Assembly (NCBI GenBank): GCA_000438155.1
Contig: FR902859.1
Coordinates: 1 to 36,905, forward strand
DNA: 36,905 nt
Direction: 5' to 3'
DNA from: Firmicutes bacterium CAG:95
GTDB lineage: Bacteria > Bacillota > Clostridia > Lachnospirales > Lachnospiraceae
Of this stretch, positions 1 to 7,932 are shown piece after piece. A program made the translations under genes and the position numbers. The stretch's first letter is position 1. Every line of letters starts with the position of its first letter. The notes under the pieces are model-generated. The model had not been told where the DNA came from. It made no database searches and worked only from the letters and a program-made list of their open reading frames with translations.

Positions 1-98
1 CAAGTCTTACCCACCTGACGTACACCCTTCAGGATTAACGGCTTGCGGTAGGGAGAATTCTTCCAAGCCAGCAGTTTTTTTAAGATAAATCGTTCCAT
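1..98 (-). CDS. AAA-family ATPase (DUF4143 type), N-terminal fragment cut by window edge
   Basis: Only the first 32 codons are inside the window; the gene continues beyond base 1. The ATG at 98 is preceded by GTGAGGA about 8 bases upstream. The fragment reads as a short basic helix (MERFILKKLLAWKNS) followed by GVRQVGKT, a Walker A loop of the kind found at residues 26-33 of the intact ATPase at 28468-29760. The two proteins therefore look like members of the same AAA_14/DUF4143 family, which is common in Firmicutes and archaea and whose cellular role is mostly unknown. It has its own promoter just upstream (152-180). The identity is an inference from a very short fragment but the spacing from start to Walker A matches well. 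Confidence 0.75.
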   Translation of the reverse strand, partial: MERFILKKLLAWKNSPYRKPLILKGVRQVGKT

Positions 99-140
99 GG
101 AATCATTCCTCACATTTTTATTGGAGTTTTGTGTTCAATA

Positions 141-237
141 ATCACACTTTTATTATATGAGAGGTCCATGAAAATTACAACTGAAAACATAAAATTATTT
201 GATTCTAATGCTTATCGATCACACTTTTATATGAGAT
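141..237. repeat. Pair of near-identical direct repeats around the ATPase promoter
   Basis: The sequence ATCACACTTTTAT followed by TATGAGA occurs at 141-162 (with an extra TAT) and again at 218-237. One copy covers the -10 box of the promoter at 152-180 and the other lies about 77 bases upstream on the template. This arrangement could be a paired operator, for example for autoregulation, or a simple duplication. Confidence 0.45.
152..180 (-). promoter_or_regulatory. Sigma-A-type promoter for the truncated ATPase
   Basis: On the minus strand, TTGTAA (175-180) and TATAAT (152-157) are separated by exactly 17 bases. It points to the ATPase start at 98, leaving a leader of roughly 45 bases. Confidence 0.7.
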
Positions 238-250
238 AGTAAAAAATCCT

Positions 251-330
251 TATCCGGAGCGGGCTCTTCCCCTGCAGGCCCTGCCCGACTCGTGCCCTGA
301 CGGGCTCTCGTGGTTCGGCTGGCGCCGAAT
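251..330. repeat. GC-rich, dyad-rich intergenic element
   Basis: This block is markedly richer in GC than the AT-rich DNA to its left and contains several short dyads, for example TTCGGC-TGGC-GCCGAA at 314-329 and repeated GGGCTC/GCCCTG words. No reading frame is evident. Its boundary touches a long perfect hairpin (331-391). The look is that of a dispersed intergenic palindromic repeat of Lachnospiraceae genomes, but only one copy is present here, so repetition elsewhere is an inference. Confidence 0.4.
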
Positions 331-391
331 AAACCGAAAAGGTTCAGCCCATCGGAAAGCGAGCTTTCCATGGGCTGAACCTTTTCGGTTT
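331..391 (-). terminator. Long hairpin downstream of the hydratase gene
   Basis: Arms of 22 bases at 331-352 and 370-391 are perfect reverse complements. A second pair GGAAAGC/GCTTTCC (354-360, 363-369) continues the stem to a two-base loop, making a nearly unbroken 29-bp stem. It starts 14 bases after the hydratase stop codon. The T-rich 3' flank on the minus strand (CCTTTTCGGTTTATT) fits a terminator, although the stem is much longer than usual. Confidence 0.55.
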
Positions 392-404
392 GCAGGGCTT
401 GTAG

Positions 405-2693
405 CTAGATCCTGTTGTAGTTAATCAGACATCCCTTCAGGATGATCTGGCGTTCTTCGTCTGTAAGTTCTCCAAGGCGGAGTGTGAATTCGTGGAGTCC
501 ATCCTCGGCAACCTTGTAGGCTTTGATGGTATCTGCCTTTGTTTCAACGGCGGTGCGGATTCCCGGGAAGAACAGGTAATCGAGATTCTTGAACGGAAGC
601 TCTCCTTCTTCGATCAGGAACGGTAACATCCCCCAGTTGATGAGGTTGGAACGGTAACGCTTGGTTGCATATTCGTTGGCAATGTTGGCCCAGCCGCCAA
701 GTACCTTCTGGCAGGAGGCCGCCTGCTCTCTGGCAGATCCGTCTCCCGGCTTTACTGCAAAGATGGTAGAACCGAAGCCGATATTGCTATGGTTCACATC
801 CGGATAAGACTTCTTGAGCATCTCAATTACCGGCTTTAATTCCGGCTTTGCTTCTGCGGCGCATTTTCCTTCCATTAATGCTTTCTGTGCTACCTGGATA
901 TCCTTGGCAAGTCCTACATAGGCAGGATCCTTACGGGAAAGTGTGAATTCCGCAAGTCCTAACGGATTGGAACGGTAGGAGGAGGTTTCTCCGGAAGGAA
1001 TGAGTTCATCTGTCGTGGTAACCGGATCATGGATCTCGGATACAACACGAAGGACGAGGTTTTCCGGAAGTGCGGTCATCTCCGGCCAGTCCTTGATGTT
1101 GGGGCCAAAGTGGATCTCAACACCGGGATCTGCCACTCCCTTTGAATCAAACACTCTGTTTGCATAAATATTGGAATCAAAATGATACTTGTATTTGCCA
1201 ATTGTTCCGTCAAAATCCGTTGCAGGAGTAAGAACCCCCTTATTTGCTGCCGTTGCGGCAATGGATCTGGCATCCATCAGGGCAACCGATGCAATCTGTC
1301 CATTCTGCAGCTTCGAGCCCTCACGGTTCGGGAAGTTTCTTGTAGAATGACGGATACTGAATGCATTGTTTGCCGGAGTATCGCCTGCACCAAAGCAGGG
1401 TCCGCAGAATGCGGTCTTTAACACGGCTCCGGTCTCCAGCAAGGCTGCTGCACATCCATTCTTAATCAGTTCCATATAAACCGGCATGGACGCAGGATAT
1501 ACACTTAATGTGAATTCATCAGATCCTATGTAGGAGCCTCTCATAATATCTGCCGCTGCGCAGATATTTTCAAAGCCACCACCGGCACATCCGGCGATGA
1601 TTCCCTGATCTACCATGAATTTACCGTTTACAACCTTATCCTTTAAGGTATAAGGTACTGCATTGTCGAGGAAAACTGCCGCACGCTTCTCTACATCATT
1701 CAATATATCCTGAAGATTTGCGTTCAGCTCTTCAATCGTGTAGGTATTGCTTGGATGGAACGGCATTGCAATCATCGGCCTGATGTCTGCAAGATCGATC
1801 GTAATCATTCCATCGTAATAGGTTACTTCACCCGGATTTAATTCTTTATAATCCTCACTTCTTCCATGAATCTCATAGAATTCCTTAATGGTATCATCGG
1901 TTCTCCAGATGGAGGAAAGGCAGGTTGTCTCTGTTGTCATAACATCAATTCCGATACGGAAATCAGCGCTTAAGGATGAAACACCGGGGCCGACAAATTC
2001 CATCACTTTATTCTTTACATAGCCGTTGGCAAAAACAGCTCCAATAATCGCAAGTGCCACGTCCTGGGGGCCAACACCCTTTACCGGCTCTCCGGTCAGA
2101 TAAACACCAACCACTCCCGGCATATTGATATCATAGGTCTGGTTCAAAAGCTGCTTTACAAGCTCCGGTCCCCCCTCTCCCATTGCCATGGTTCCAAGTG
2201 CTCCGTAACGGGTATGGGAATCGGATCCAAGGATCATTCTTCCGCCGCCTGCAAGCATTTCTCTCGCGAACTGGTGAATTACAGCCTGATGAGGCGGTAC
2301 ATAAACGCCGCCGTACTTTTTGGCACAGGTAAGACCAAACATGTGGTCATCCTCATTAATGGTTCCTCCTACTGCACAAAGGGAATTATGACAGTTGGTA
2401 AGAACATATGGTATCGGGAACTTCTCAAGCCCTGAGGCACGTGCAGTCTGAATAATTCCCACAAATGTAATGTCATGGCTGGTCAGCTTGTCGAACTTAA
2501 TCTTCAGCTTATCCATATTTCCTGACGTATTGTGATTTTCAAGAATTCCGTAGGCGATCGTTTCCTTCTTCGCCTGCTCTTTGGAAATCTCTTTGCCTGT
2601 CTTTGCCTTGATCTGTGCTGCCGCTTCCGGTGAATCGGGAATGATTTCGGTTCCGTGAAGCAGGTAAGCGCCACCTTCCAATAAAGATACCAT
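405..2693 (-). CDS. Aconitase-family hydratase (YbhJ-like)
   Basis: A 762-residue enzyme of the aconitase superfamily, probably cytosolic, that would add or remove water from an organic acid through a [4Fe-4S] cluster. Cys369 (GCAGGG), Cys430 and Cys433 (FCGPCFG) have the C-x60-C-x2-C spacing of aconitase cluster ligands. Other family signatures are TNCHN, GSDSHTRYGALG near the N-terminal third and SIRHSTRNF. Size and order match the uncharacterised YbhJ-type hydratases (about 750 residues) rather than AcnA or AcnB. I chose ATG 2693 because AGGAGG sits 6 bases upstream; a longer frame to 2741 adds 16 residues without a ribosome binding site. A promoter lies at 2839-2867 and a long hairpin follows the stop codon, so the gene is probably monocistronic. 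No citrate synthase or isocitrate dehydrogenase gene is adjacent, and the true substrate cannot be read from the sequence. Confidence 0.85.
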   Translation of the reverse strand: MVSLLEGGAYLLHGTEIIPDSPEAAAQIKAKTGKEISKEQAKKETIAYGILENHNTSGNMDKLKIKFDKLTSHDITFVGIIQTARASGLEKFPIPYVLTNCHNSLCAVGGTINEDDHMFGLTCAKKYGGVYVPPHQAVIHQFAREMLAGGGRMILGSDSHTRYGALGTMAMGEGGPELVKQLLNQTYDINMPGVVGVYLTGEPVKGVGPQDVALAIIGAVFANGYVKNKVMEFVGPGVSSLSADFRIGIDVMTTETTCLSSIWRTDDTIKEFYEIHGRSEDYKELNPGEVTYYDGMITIDLADIRPMIAMPFHPSNTYTIEELNANLQDILNDVEKRAAVFLDNAVPYTLKDKVVNGKFMVDQGIIAGCAGGGFENICAAADIMRGSYIGSDEFTLSVYPASMPVYMELIKNGCAAALLETGAVLKTAFCGPCFGAGDTPANNAFSIRHSTRNFPNREGSKLQNGQIASVALMDARSIAATAANKGVLTPATDFDGTIGKYKYHFDSNIYANRVFDSKGVADPGVEIHFGPNIKDWPEMTALPENLVLRVVSEIHDPVTTTDELIPSGETSSYRSNPLGLAEFTLSRKDPAYVGLAKDIQVAQKALMEGKCAAEAKPELKPVIEMLKKSYPDVNHSNIGFGSTIFAVKPGDGSAREQAASCQKVLGGWANIANEYATKRYRSNLINWGMLPFLIEEGELPFKNLDYLFFPGIRTAVETKADTIKAYKVAEDGLHEFTLRLGELTDEERQIILKGCLINYNRI

Positions 2694-2838
2694 TTCTTTC
2701 CTCCTGTAATGGCATGATCTGCTCTCTGTCCGGAGCTTCATGCGTGATCCATATAATACTTTGCGGTAACTGCATTTCAGACTGTCGCAGTTCTTTTCGT
2801 CTGCATTACTTTACCTTATTGTAGTTCCCATGAAATAG

Positions 2839-2867
2839 ATTATACATAATCTGCCGTGACAAAACAA
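2839..2867 (-). promoter_or_regulatory. Promoter of the hydratase gene
   Basis: Minus-strand TTGTTT (2862-2867), a 17-base spacer and a perfect TATAAT (2839-2844). The predicted leader to the ATG at 2693 is about 140 bases and contains no obvious riboswitch. Confidence 0.6.
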
Positions 2868-2906
2868 CTGATTTTGTATTTGCCTCAAAATCCATAAGGT
2901 GTTCGG

Positions 2907-3344
2907 TTACTGTGCAATTTTCCGGAACCCGTTAATTCCGACTTCCGCAATCCGGTTTCCCAAATCATCGGTAACATTCACCCGGTAATAAACGGTAGAC
3001 CTGCCTTCCTTGACACATTCTGCTTCCGCAATCAGTTTCTTTCCTTTTACGGCACCGAGATAACTGATCGTGGAGCTTAAGGACACCACCCCCATTCCGT
3101 TCCAGTTCGTTGCAACCGCAAACGTAAAGTCTGCCAACACGAAGTGCACACCGCCCATGACACCGCCGGCTGCATTAAAATGCCGCTCCGTCAGTTCAAT
3201 ACTGCACCTCGCATAATGCTTCCTTACTTCTTCAATAATTGCTCCATTCTCTGTTGCAAAACGGTCCTTTGCAAATGTTTCCCGGATCTTCTGAAGATCT
3301 ATATGCTGTTCCTCTTCTGTCTGTTTCTCTTCCGTCATTTTCAT
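2907..3344 (-). CDS. PaaI-type hotdog-fold thioesterase
   Basis: A 145-residue single-domain protein of the PaaI/4HBT hotdog thioesterase group, which hydrolyses acyl- or aryl-CoA esters in the cytosol. The segment HFNAAGGVMGGVHFVLADFTFA is the family hallmark: an N-A/G-x-G-x-x-H-G-G-like turn followed by the acidic residue of the active site (the usual HGG is read here as MGG-VHF). Strands such as GVVSLSSTISYLGAV and VYYRVNVTDDLGNRIAE follow as expected. The N-terminal 20 residues are Glu/Gln rich and atypical. The start is uncertain: ATG 3344 overlaps the stop of a decayed upstream frame (ATGA), TTG 3353 lies 4 bases after GGAG, and ATG 3338 is also possible. It is likely co-transcribed with the PPK2 gene upstream. 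Confidence 0.8.
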   Translation of the reverse strand: MKMTEEKQTEEEQHIDLQKIRETFAKDRFATENGAIIEEVRKHYARCSIELTERHFNAAGGVMGGVHFVLADFTFAVATNWNGMGVVSLSSTISYLGAVKGKKLIAEAECVKEGRSTVYYRVNVTDDLGNRIAEVGINGFRKIAQ

Positions 3345-3516
3345 TTCTGCCAATTCACTCCAGCCATTTCTGTTATAACTGTTTCCACGTCTGCTGTGTG
3401 TATTTCTTCTAGCTGTATTGTTCTGTCTGCATTTCTTCCAGCTGTTTTTCTATCTGTATTTCTTCTATGCTGTATTGTTCTGTCTGCATTTCTTCCAGCT
3501 GTTTTTCTGCTTGCAT
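3341..3516 (-). pseudogene. Remnant of a small Glu/Gln-rich ORF built from 19-residue repeats
   Basis: On the minus strand a frame beginning at ATG 3516 encodes two tandem copies of a Gln/Glu-rich 19-residue unit (KQLEEMQTEQYSIEEIQIE). It hits TAG at 3409-3411. At that point the third copy lacks one A relative to the others (AGC-ATA-GAA versus AGC-TAG-AA). Restoring the base re-opens the frame as EEIHTADVETVITEMAGVNWQK and ends at TGA 3341-3343, which overlaps ATG 3344 of the thioesterase in an ATGA junction. An AAGGAG motif follows the PPK2 stop codon but has no well-placed ATG. I read this as a decayed coupled ORF; a programmed frameshift is the less likely alternative. Confidence 0.45.
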
Positions 3517-3525
3517 TTCTTCTGT
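3412..3525. repeat. Two tandem copies of a 57-bp repeat
   Basis: Bases 3412-3468 and 3469-3525 are near-identical 57-bp units, the first 40 bases identical. The period is a multiple of three (19 codons), consistent with expansion within coding sequence. A degenerate partial copy flanks each side. Confidence 0.85.
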
Positions 3526-3596
3526 TTCATTTTCTTCTATTCTGTTTCTGTCAAAACAATAGTTTATGCTTCTGACAGTTCACCAGATGCTCCTTA

Positions 3597-5066
3597 TTAC
3601 TTCAGGGCTCTCTCCAGCTCTTCCACCACAATACGCAGTGCCTTGATTCTTGCGTACTTCTTATCCACAGATTCCAGAACGTGCCATGGTGCAAAGGTCG
3701 TACTCGTCTTCTGGATCATTTCATTGACTGCCACCTCGTACTGATCCCATTTTTCACGGTTTCTCCAGTCCTCCTCCGTAATCTTCCACTGCTTTTCCGG
3801 TGTGTTCTGACGGTCATTGAACCGCTCCAGCTGGGTATCCTTATCAATCTGCACCCAGAATTTGATGATGACGGCACCCCAGTCATGAAGCTCCTTCTCG
3901 AACTCATTCATTTCATTATAGGCGCGCTTCCAGTCATTTTCACTGCAAAAGCCTTCCAGACGCTCTACCATCACACGTCCGTACCAGGTCCGGTCAAAAA
4001 TCGCAATATGTCCGTCCTTGGGAAGCCTGGTCCAGAATCTCCACAGATAATGTCTCGCCTTCTCATGCGGCTCCGGGCTTGCAATCGGACAAACCTCATA
4101 GCCTCTCGGATCGAGTGCTTCCGTGATCCGCTTGATGTTTCCGCCCTTTCCTGCCGCATCCCAGCCTTCATACGCAATAATGACCGGCACCTTTTTGCGG
4201 TAAAGACGGTTGTGCAGATCCCGGAGCTGATGCTGCAGCTTCTTTAAATCCTTCTTATATTCTTCATCTGTCATGGTCTTATCCAACGAAATTTCCTTAA
4301 GGAGCGGCATCTTCTTAAGGATAAAGCGGTTCTGCAAAATCGGCACAGCCTGACCACGGTTCTGTAATGCCACATCAATCGCCTGCGTCAGTGTCTCCAG
4401 AATCTGCAGCTCTGCCCCTTTCCGCGACTTGCTGTCCACCACATACCACGGTGCCGAGGACTGATTCGTTTCTTCCATATAGCGGTCATAGACCTTCAGA
4501 CACTTCTCATAGTGCTTATTCTGCCACTCATCATAGGCTCCGATCCGCCACTTCGTGTCGATGCTTCCCTCTAATTCATGAATTCGTTTTTTCTGCTCTT
4601 TTTCGCTGATATGACAGAAAAACTTCAATACCACATAACCATTATCCGTGAGCTGCCGTTCAAAATTGCGGACACTCTCAAGACGCTGTTCATAAACTTT
4701 ATCATCCATTTCACCGTTAAGACGCTGACGGGTAATCTCATCCATCCAGCCGGTATCTAAAAACATAAACTTCCCGGCTTCCGGAATCTTCTGAAAATAC
4801 CGGTAAAGGAACGGTTTTCTCTTCTCCTCTTCCGTCGGGACATTCATCGCAGCCACCTTGAAAAATCTTGGATCCAGATACTTAATCACTTCTCCGATCA
4901 GACTTCCCTTGCCTGCGGTTCCCCAGCCCTCCATCAGAACAAGTACCGGAATCTTATGTTCCTTGATCTGATTCTGCTGAGCTGCCAGCTTCTCTCCGGC
5001 TTCCCTGATTCGCTGCTTCAATTCCTCATCCTGCGGTTTCTCCGCTTTCACAAAATCCTTTAACAT
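3597..5066 (-). CDS. pap: Polyphosphate:AMP phosphotransferase (two-domain PPK2)
   Basis: A 489-residue cytosolic kinase with two PPK2 P-loop domains in tandem, the architecture of class II PPK2 (polyphosphate:AMP phosphotransferase), which makes ADP from AMP at the expense of polyphosphate. The C-terminal domain carries intact motifs: Walker A EGWDAAGKG (300-308) and the Walker B/lid segment FDRTWYGRV (357-365). The N-terminal domain is degenerate: EGWGTAGKG (46-54) lacks the usual Asp, and FLDTGWMDE replaces the FDR-x-W-Y motif, so only the C-terminal half is expected to be catalytic, as known for this class. ATG 5066 is preceded by AAGGAGG with 7-base spacing; the frame runs on to 5111 without a better start. 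Two overlapping TATAAT boxes (5114-5124) may form its promoter. It sits next to glycogen phosphorylase. Confidence 0.9.
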   Translation of the reverse strand: MLKDFVKAEKPQDEELKQRIREAGEKLAAQQNQIKEHKIPVLVLMEGWGTAGKGSLIGEVIKYLDPRFFKVAAMNVPTEEEKRKPFLYRYFQKIPEAGKFMFLDTGWMDEITRQRLNGEMDDKVYEQRLESVRNFERQLTDNGYVVLKFFCHISEKEQKKRIHELEGSIDTKWRIGAYDEWQNKHYEKCLKVYDRYMEETNQSSAPWYVVDSKSRKGAELQILETLTQAIDVALQNRGQAVPILQNRFILKKMPLLKEISLDKTMTDEEYKKDLKKLQHQLRDLHNRLYRKKVPVIIAYEGWDAAGKGGNIKRITEALDPRGYEVCPIASPEPHEKARHYLWRFWTRLPKDGHIAIFDRTWYGRVMVERLEGFCSENDWKRAYNEMNEFEKELHDWGAVIIKFWVQIDKDTQLERFNDRQNTPEKQWKITEEDWRNREKWDQYEVAVNEMIQKTSTTFAPWHVLESVDKKYARIKALRIVVEELERALK

Positions 5067-5217
5067 AAGTAACCCTCCTTTACAACCTGTACGGGATTTG
5101 GTCTTTTCCATTTATTATATTATATCAAAAACACATTGTATATTCTATCCGAATTTTCTTTTATAAATCGTAACTGTTCAGCCTTGCCCATTCATTTCTG
5201 CACGGCTAAACTGTTAC

Positions 5218-5250
5218 AAAAAGTCCCCGTCGGTTTCACCAATGGGGACT
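5218..5250 (-). terminator. Rho-independent terminator of glgP
   Basis: On the minus strand AGTCCCC (5244-5250) pairs with GGGGACT (5222-5228), with an inner GGT-GAA-ACC helix, followed by TTTTT. It lies 25 bases after the glgP stop codon. Confidence 0.85.
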
Positions 5251-5274
5251 CTCTTAAAGAAAATCAGTTACTAT

Positions 5275-7752
5275 CTATTTCGGTAATACCACCTTATCCA
5301 GATGCCAGATCTCATCCACATATTCCTGAATGGTTCTGTCGGATGTGAACTTACCGCTGCATGCAACATTAAGGATGGCACTCTTTGCCCAGCCCTTCTC
5401 ATCGCGGTATGCCTTTTCTACCTGCTTCTGTGCATCTGCATAGGAACGGAAGTCCTTCAGAATAAAGTAGGTATCTGCCTTCGCGGTGCTTAAGGTATTA
5501 AGCAGGGAGTTGTACAGGGTACGGAACCGGTCCGGATCGTTCGGTGAGTAGGTACCGTTGATTAACTGCATCAGTACTCTGCGCACATCCGGATCATTAT
5601 TGAAGATTTCGTTCGGATCATATCCGCCAAAATTCTCGTATTTGATAACTTCATCCGAGGAAAGACCGAAGATAAATGCGTTCTCCTTACCAACCTCTTC
5701 CACGATTTCCACGTTCGCACCATCCATGGTTCCGATGGTTAATGCACCGTTTAACATGAACTTCATGTTACCGGTACCGGATGCTTCCTTGCTGGCTGTA
5801 GAGATCTGCTCGGAAACATCTGCTGCTGCGAAGATCAGCTCTGCGTTGGATACACGATAGTTTTCAATGAAAACCACCTTGATCTTGCCATTGATGGCTG
5901 GATCATTATTTACAACATCTGCAACGGAATTGATGAGCTTAATGGTCATCTTGGCATTGTAGTATCCGGCTGCTGCCTTTGCACCAAAAATGAAGGTTCT
6001 CGGATAGAAATCCATCTCCGGATTATCCTTCAGCTGGTTGTATAAATGCATGACATGTAAAATATTAAGAAGCTGTCTCTTGTACTCATGAAGTCTCTTA
6101 ACCTGTACATCGAAGATGGAGCGGGGATCGACTTGGATACCGTTGTGCTCTAAGATGTACTGAGCCAGACGCACCTTGTTCTGATACTTGATGTTCATGA
6201 ACTCCTGCTGTGCCTTCTCATCATCTGCATAAACCTTCAGCTTGTTGATCTTCGGAAGATCGGTAATCCAGTCGCTTCCCACATGAGCGGTTACCCAGTC
6301 TGCAAGCAGCGGGTTTCCATGAAGAAGGAATCTTCTCTGAGTGATACCGTTCGTCTTGTTGTTGAACTTCTGGGGCATCATCTCGTAGAAGTCTTTCAGC
6401 TCCTGCTTCTTTAAAATCTCGGTATGAAGCTTCGCAACACCGTTTACGGAATAACCTGCAACGATTGCAAGATGTGCCATCTTCACCTGGCCATCATAAA
6501 TGATTGCCATTTTACGGATTTTCTCCGGGTTATTCGGATACTTCTGCTGGATCTGTTCCACAAATCTGCGGTTGATCTCTTCAATAATCTGATAAATTCT
6601 GGGAAGAAGTCTGGAGAACAGCTCGATTGGCCATTTTTCCAAAGCCTCTGCCATGATGGTATGGTTGGTGTATGCACAGGTCTTCGTGGTGACTGCCCAT
6701 GCTTCATCCCAGGTAAGATAATATTCATCCATGAGAATTCTCATTAATTCTGCGATGGCAACAGTCGGATGGGTATCATTCAGCTGGAAGGTTACCTTCT
6801 CGTAGAATTTATGAATATCATCATGCTTACGCATATATTTGTCAACGGCCTCCTGCACGGAAGCAGAGATGAAGAAGTACTGCTGTTTCAAACGCAGCTC
6901 CTTGCCTGCATAATGGTTATCATTCGGATAAAGAACCTCAACAATGTTTCTTGCAAGGTTTTCCTGCTCAACGGCCTTCTGGTAATCACCCTTGTCAAAG
7001 GAATCCAGCTGGAAACAGTCTACCGCTTCTGCATCCCAGATACGAAGGGTGTTCACAATACCGTTGCCATATCCAACGATCGGAAGATCATAAGGAATCG
7101 CACGGACACTCTGATAGCCTTCCTGCACAAAATTGTTTCTGCCGTTTTCATCCACATGAACATTGACATAACCGCCAAATTTAACTTCCTTGGCATATTC
7201 CGGTCTGCGGAGCTCGAACGGATTACCGTCCTTTAACCAGTTATCCGGCACCTCAACCTGATAGCCATCACGGATTTCCTGCTTGAACATACCATAACGG
7301 TAACGGATACCACAACCATATGCTGCATAGCCCAGGGTTGCAAGGGAATCCAGGAAACATGCTGCCAGTCTTCCAAGACCACCATTACCAAGTGCTGCAT
7401 CAGGCTCCTGATCCTCAATCACGTTAAGATCAAGTCCCAGCTCTTCCAGGGCTTCCTTTACCGGTTTGTACTCCTGAAGATTAATCAGATCATTACCAAG
7501 TGCACGACCCATCAGAAATTCCATGGAAAGGTAATAAACCGTCTTCGGGTCTTTCTTTTCATATTCCTGTTGTGTTTCCAGCCAGTTGTCAATAATCGTG
7601 TCCTTCACTGTATAAGCCACTGCCTGAAAAATCTGCTGGGGAGTTGCCTCCTCCAATGTCTTACGGTATAACGTCTTCACACTATACATGACATTCTTTT
7701 TGAACATTTCTTTGTCAAAGGTCAGTGTTGCCGGTGTTGTCTTCTTTACCAT
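5275..7752 (-). CDS. glgP: Glycogen/starch phosphorylase
   Basis: An 825-residue GT35 phosphorylase that releases glucose-1-phosphate from storage alpha-glucan using pyridoxal phosphate. Length is typical. Visible signatures include GNGGLGRLAACFLDSLATL in the N-terminal third, KRLHEYKRQLLN, and the cofactor-binding EASGTGNMKF segment with Lys664 as the expected Schiff-base lysine, followed by NGALTIGTMDGANVEI. ATG 7752 follows GGAGG at 6 bases. It has its own terminator (5218-5250) and a 180-base upstream gap to ileS that includes a palindrome (7865-7902) and a weak TATAAC box near 7803. Synthesis genes (glgA, glgC) are not in the window. Proximity to the polyphosphate enzyme suggests a storage-metabolism neighbourhood, which is inference. 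Confidence 0.97.
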   Translation of the reverse strand: MVKKTTPATLTFDKEMFKKNVMYSVKTLYRKTLEEATPQQIFQAVAYTVKDTIIDNWLETQQEYEKKDPKTVYYLSMEFLMGRALGNDLINLQEYKPVKEALEELGLDLNVIEDQEPDAALGNGGLGRLAACFLDSLATLGYAAYGCGIRYRYGMFKQEIRDGYQVEVPDNWLKDGNPFELRRPEYAKEVKFGGYVNVHVDENGRNNFVQEGYQSVRAIPYDLPIVGYGNGIVNTLRIWDAEAVDCFQLDSFDKGDYQKAVEQENLARNIVEVLYPNDNHYAGKELRLKQQYFFISASVQEAVDKYMRKHDDIHKFYEKVTFQLNDTHPTVAIAELMRILMDEYYLTWDEAWAVTTKTCAYTNHTIMAEALEKWPIELFSRLLPRIYQIIEEINRRFVEQIQQKYPNNPEKIRKMAIIYDGQVKMAHLAIVAGYSVNGVAKLHTEILKKQELKDFYEMMPQKFNNKTNGITQRRFLLHGNPLLADWVTAHVGSDWITDLPKINKLKVYADDEKAQQEFMNIKYQNKVRLAQYILEHNGIQVDPRSIFDVQVKRLHEYKRQLLNILHVMHLYNQLKDNPEMDFYPRTFIFGAKAAAGYYNAKMTIKLINSVADVVNNDPAINGKIKVVFIENYRVSNAELIFAAADVSEQISTASKEASGTGNMKFMLNGALTIGTMDGANVEIVEEVGKENAFIFGLSSDEVIKYENFGGYDPNEIFNNDPDVRRVLMQLINGTYSPNDPDRFRTLYNSLLNTLSTAKADTYFILKDFRSYADAQKQVEKAYRDEKGWAKSAILNVACSGKFTSDRTIQEYVDEIWHLDKVVLPK

Positions 7753-7864
7753 GTTGAGCCTCCATTCTCCCTTTCGCGTTTATTCTCATAATTATCCATA
7801 TGTTATAACTCTTCAGAACTCCATTCATAAAACCGCTGTTTCACAGCTTAAGTTTTACAAACAC

Positions 7865-7902
7865 TTCGGCACATTGAAACGTGTACACGCCAATGTGCCG
7901 AA
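7865..7902 (-). terminator. Palindrome after ileS, probable terminator
   Basis: TTCGGCACATTG (7865-7876) and CAATGTGCCGAA (7891-7902) are perfect inverted repeats, with a second perfect palindrome CGTGTACACG nested in the loop. It follows the ileS stop by about 30 bases. The minus-strand 3' flank GTGTTTGTAAAAC is only partly T-rich, so it might alternatively be an operator upstream of glgP. Confidence 0.5.
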
Positions 7903-7932
7903 TCGCTTTCCTACCATATTTTAAACCTTATG

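Noticed and set aside
141..237. CRISPR-like repeat
   Set aside because: Only two unequal copies with no regular spacer; better read as operator or duplication.
3418..3744. Phe/Leu-rich plus-strand ORF over the 57-bp repeat, resembling a membrane peptide
   Set aside because: Its hydrophobic look is the mirror of the Glu/Gln-rich repeat on the other strand, and it has no ribosome binding site.
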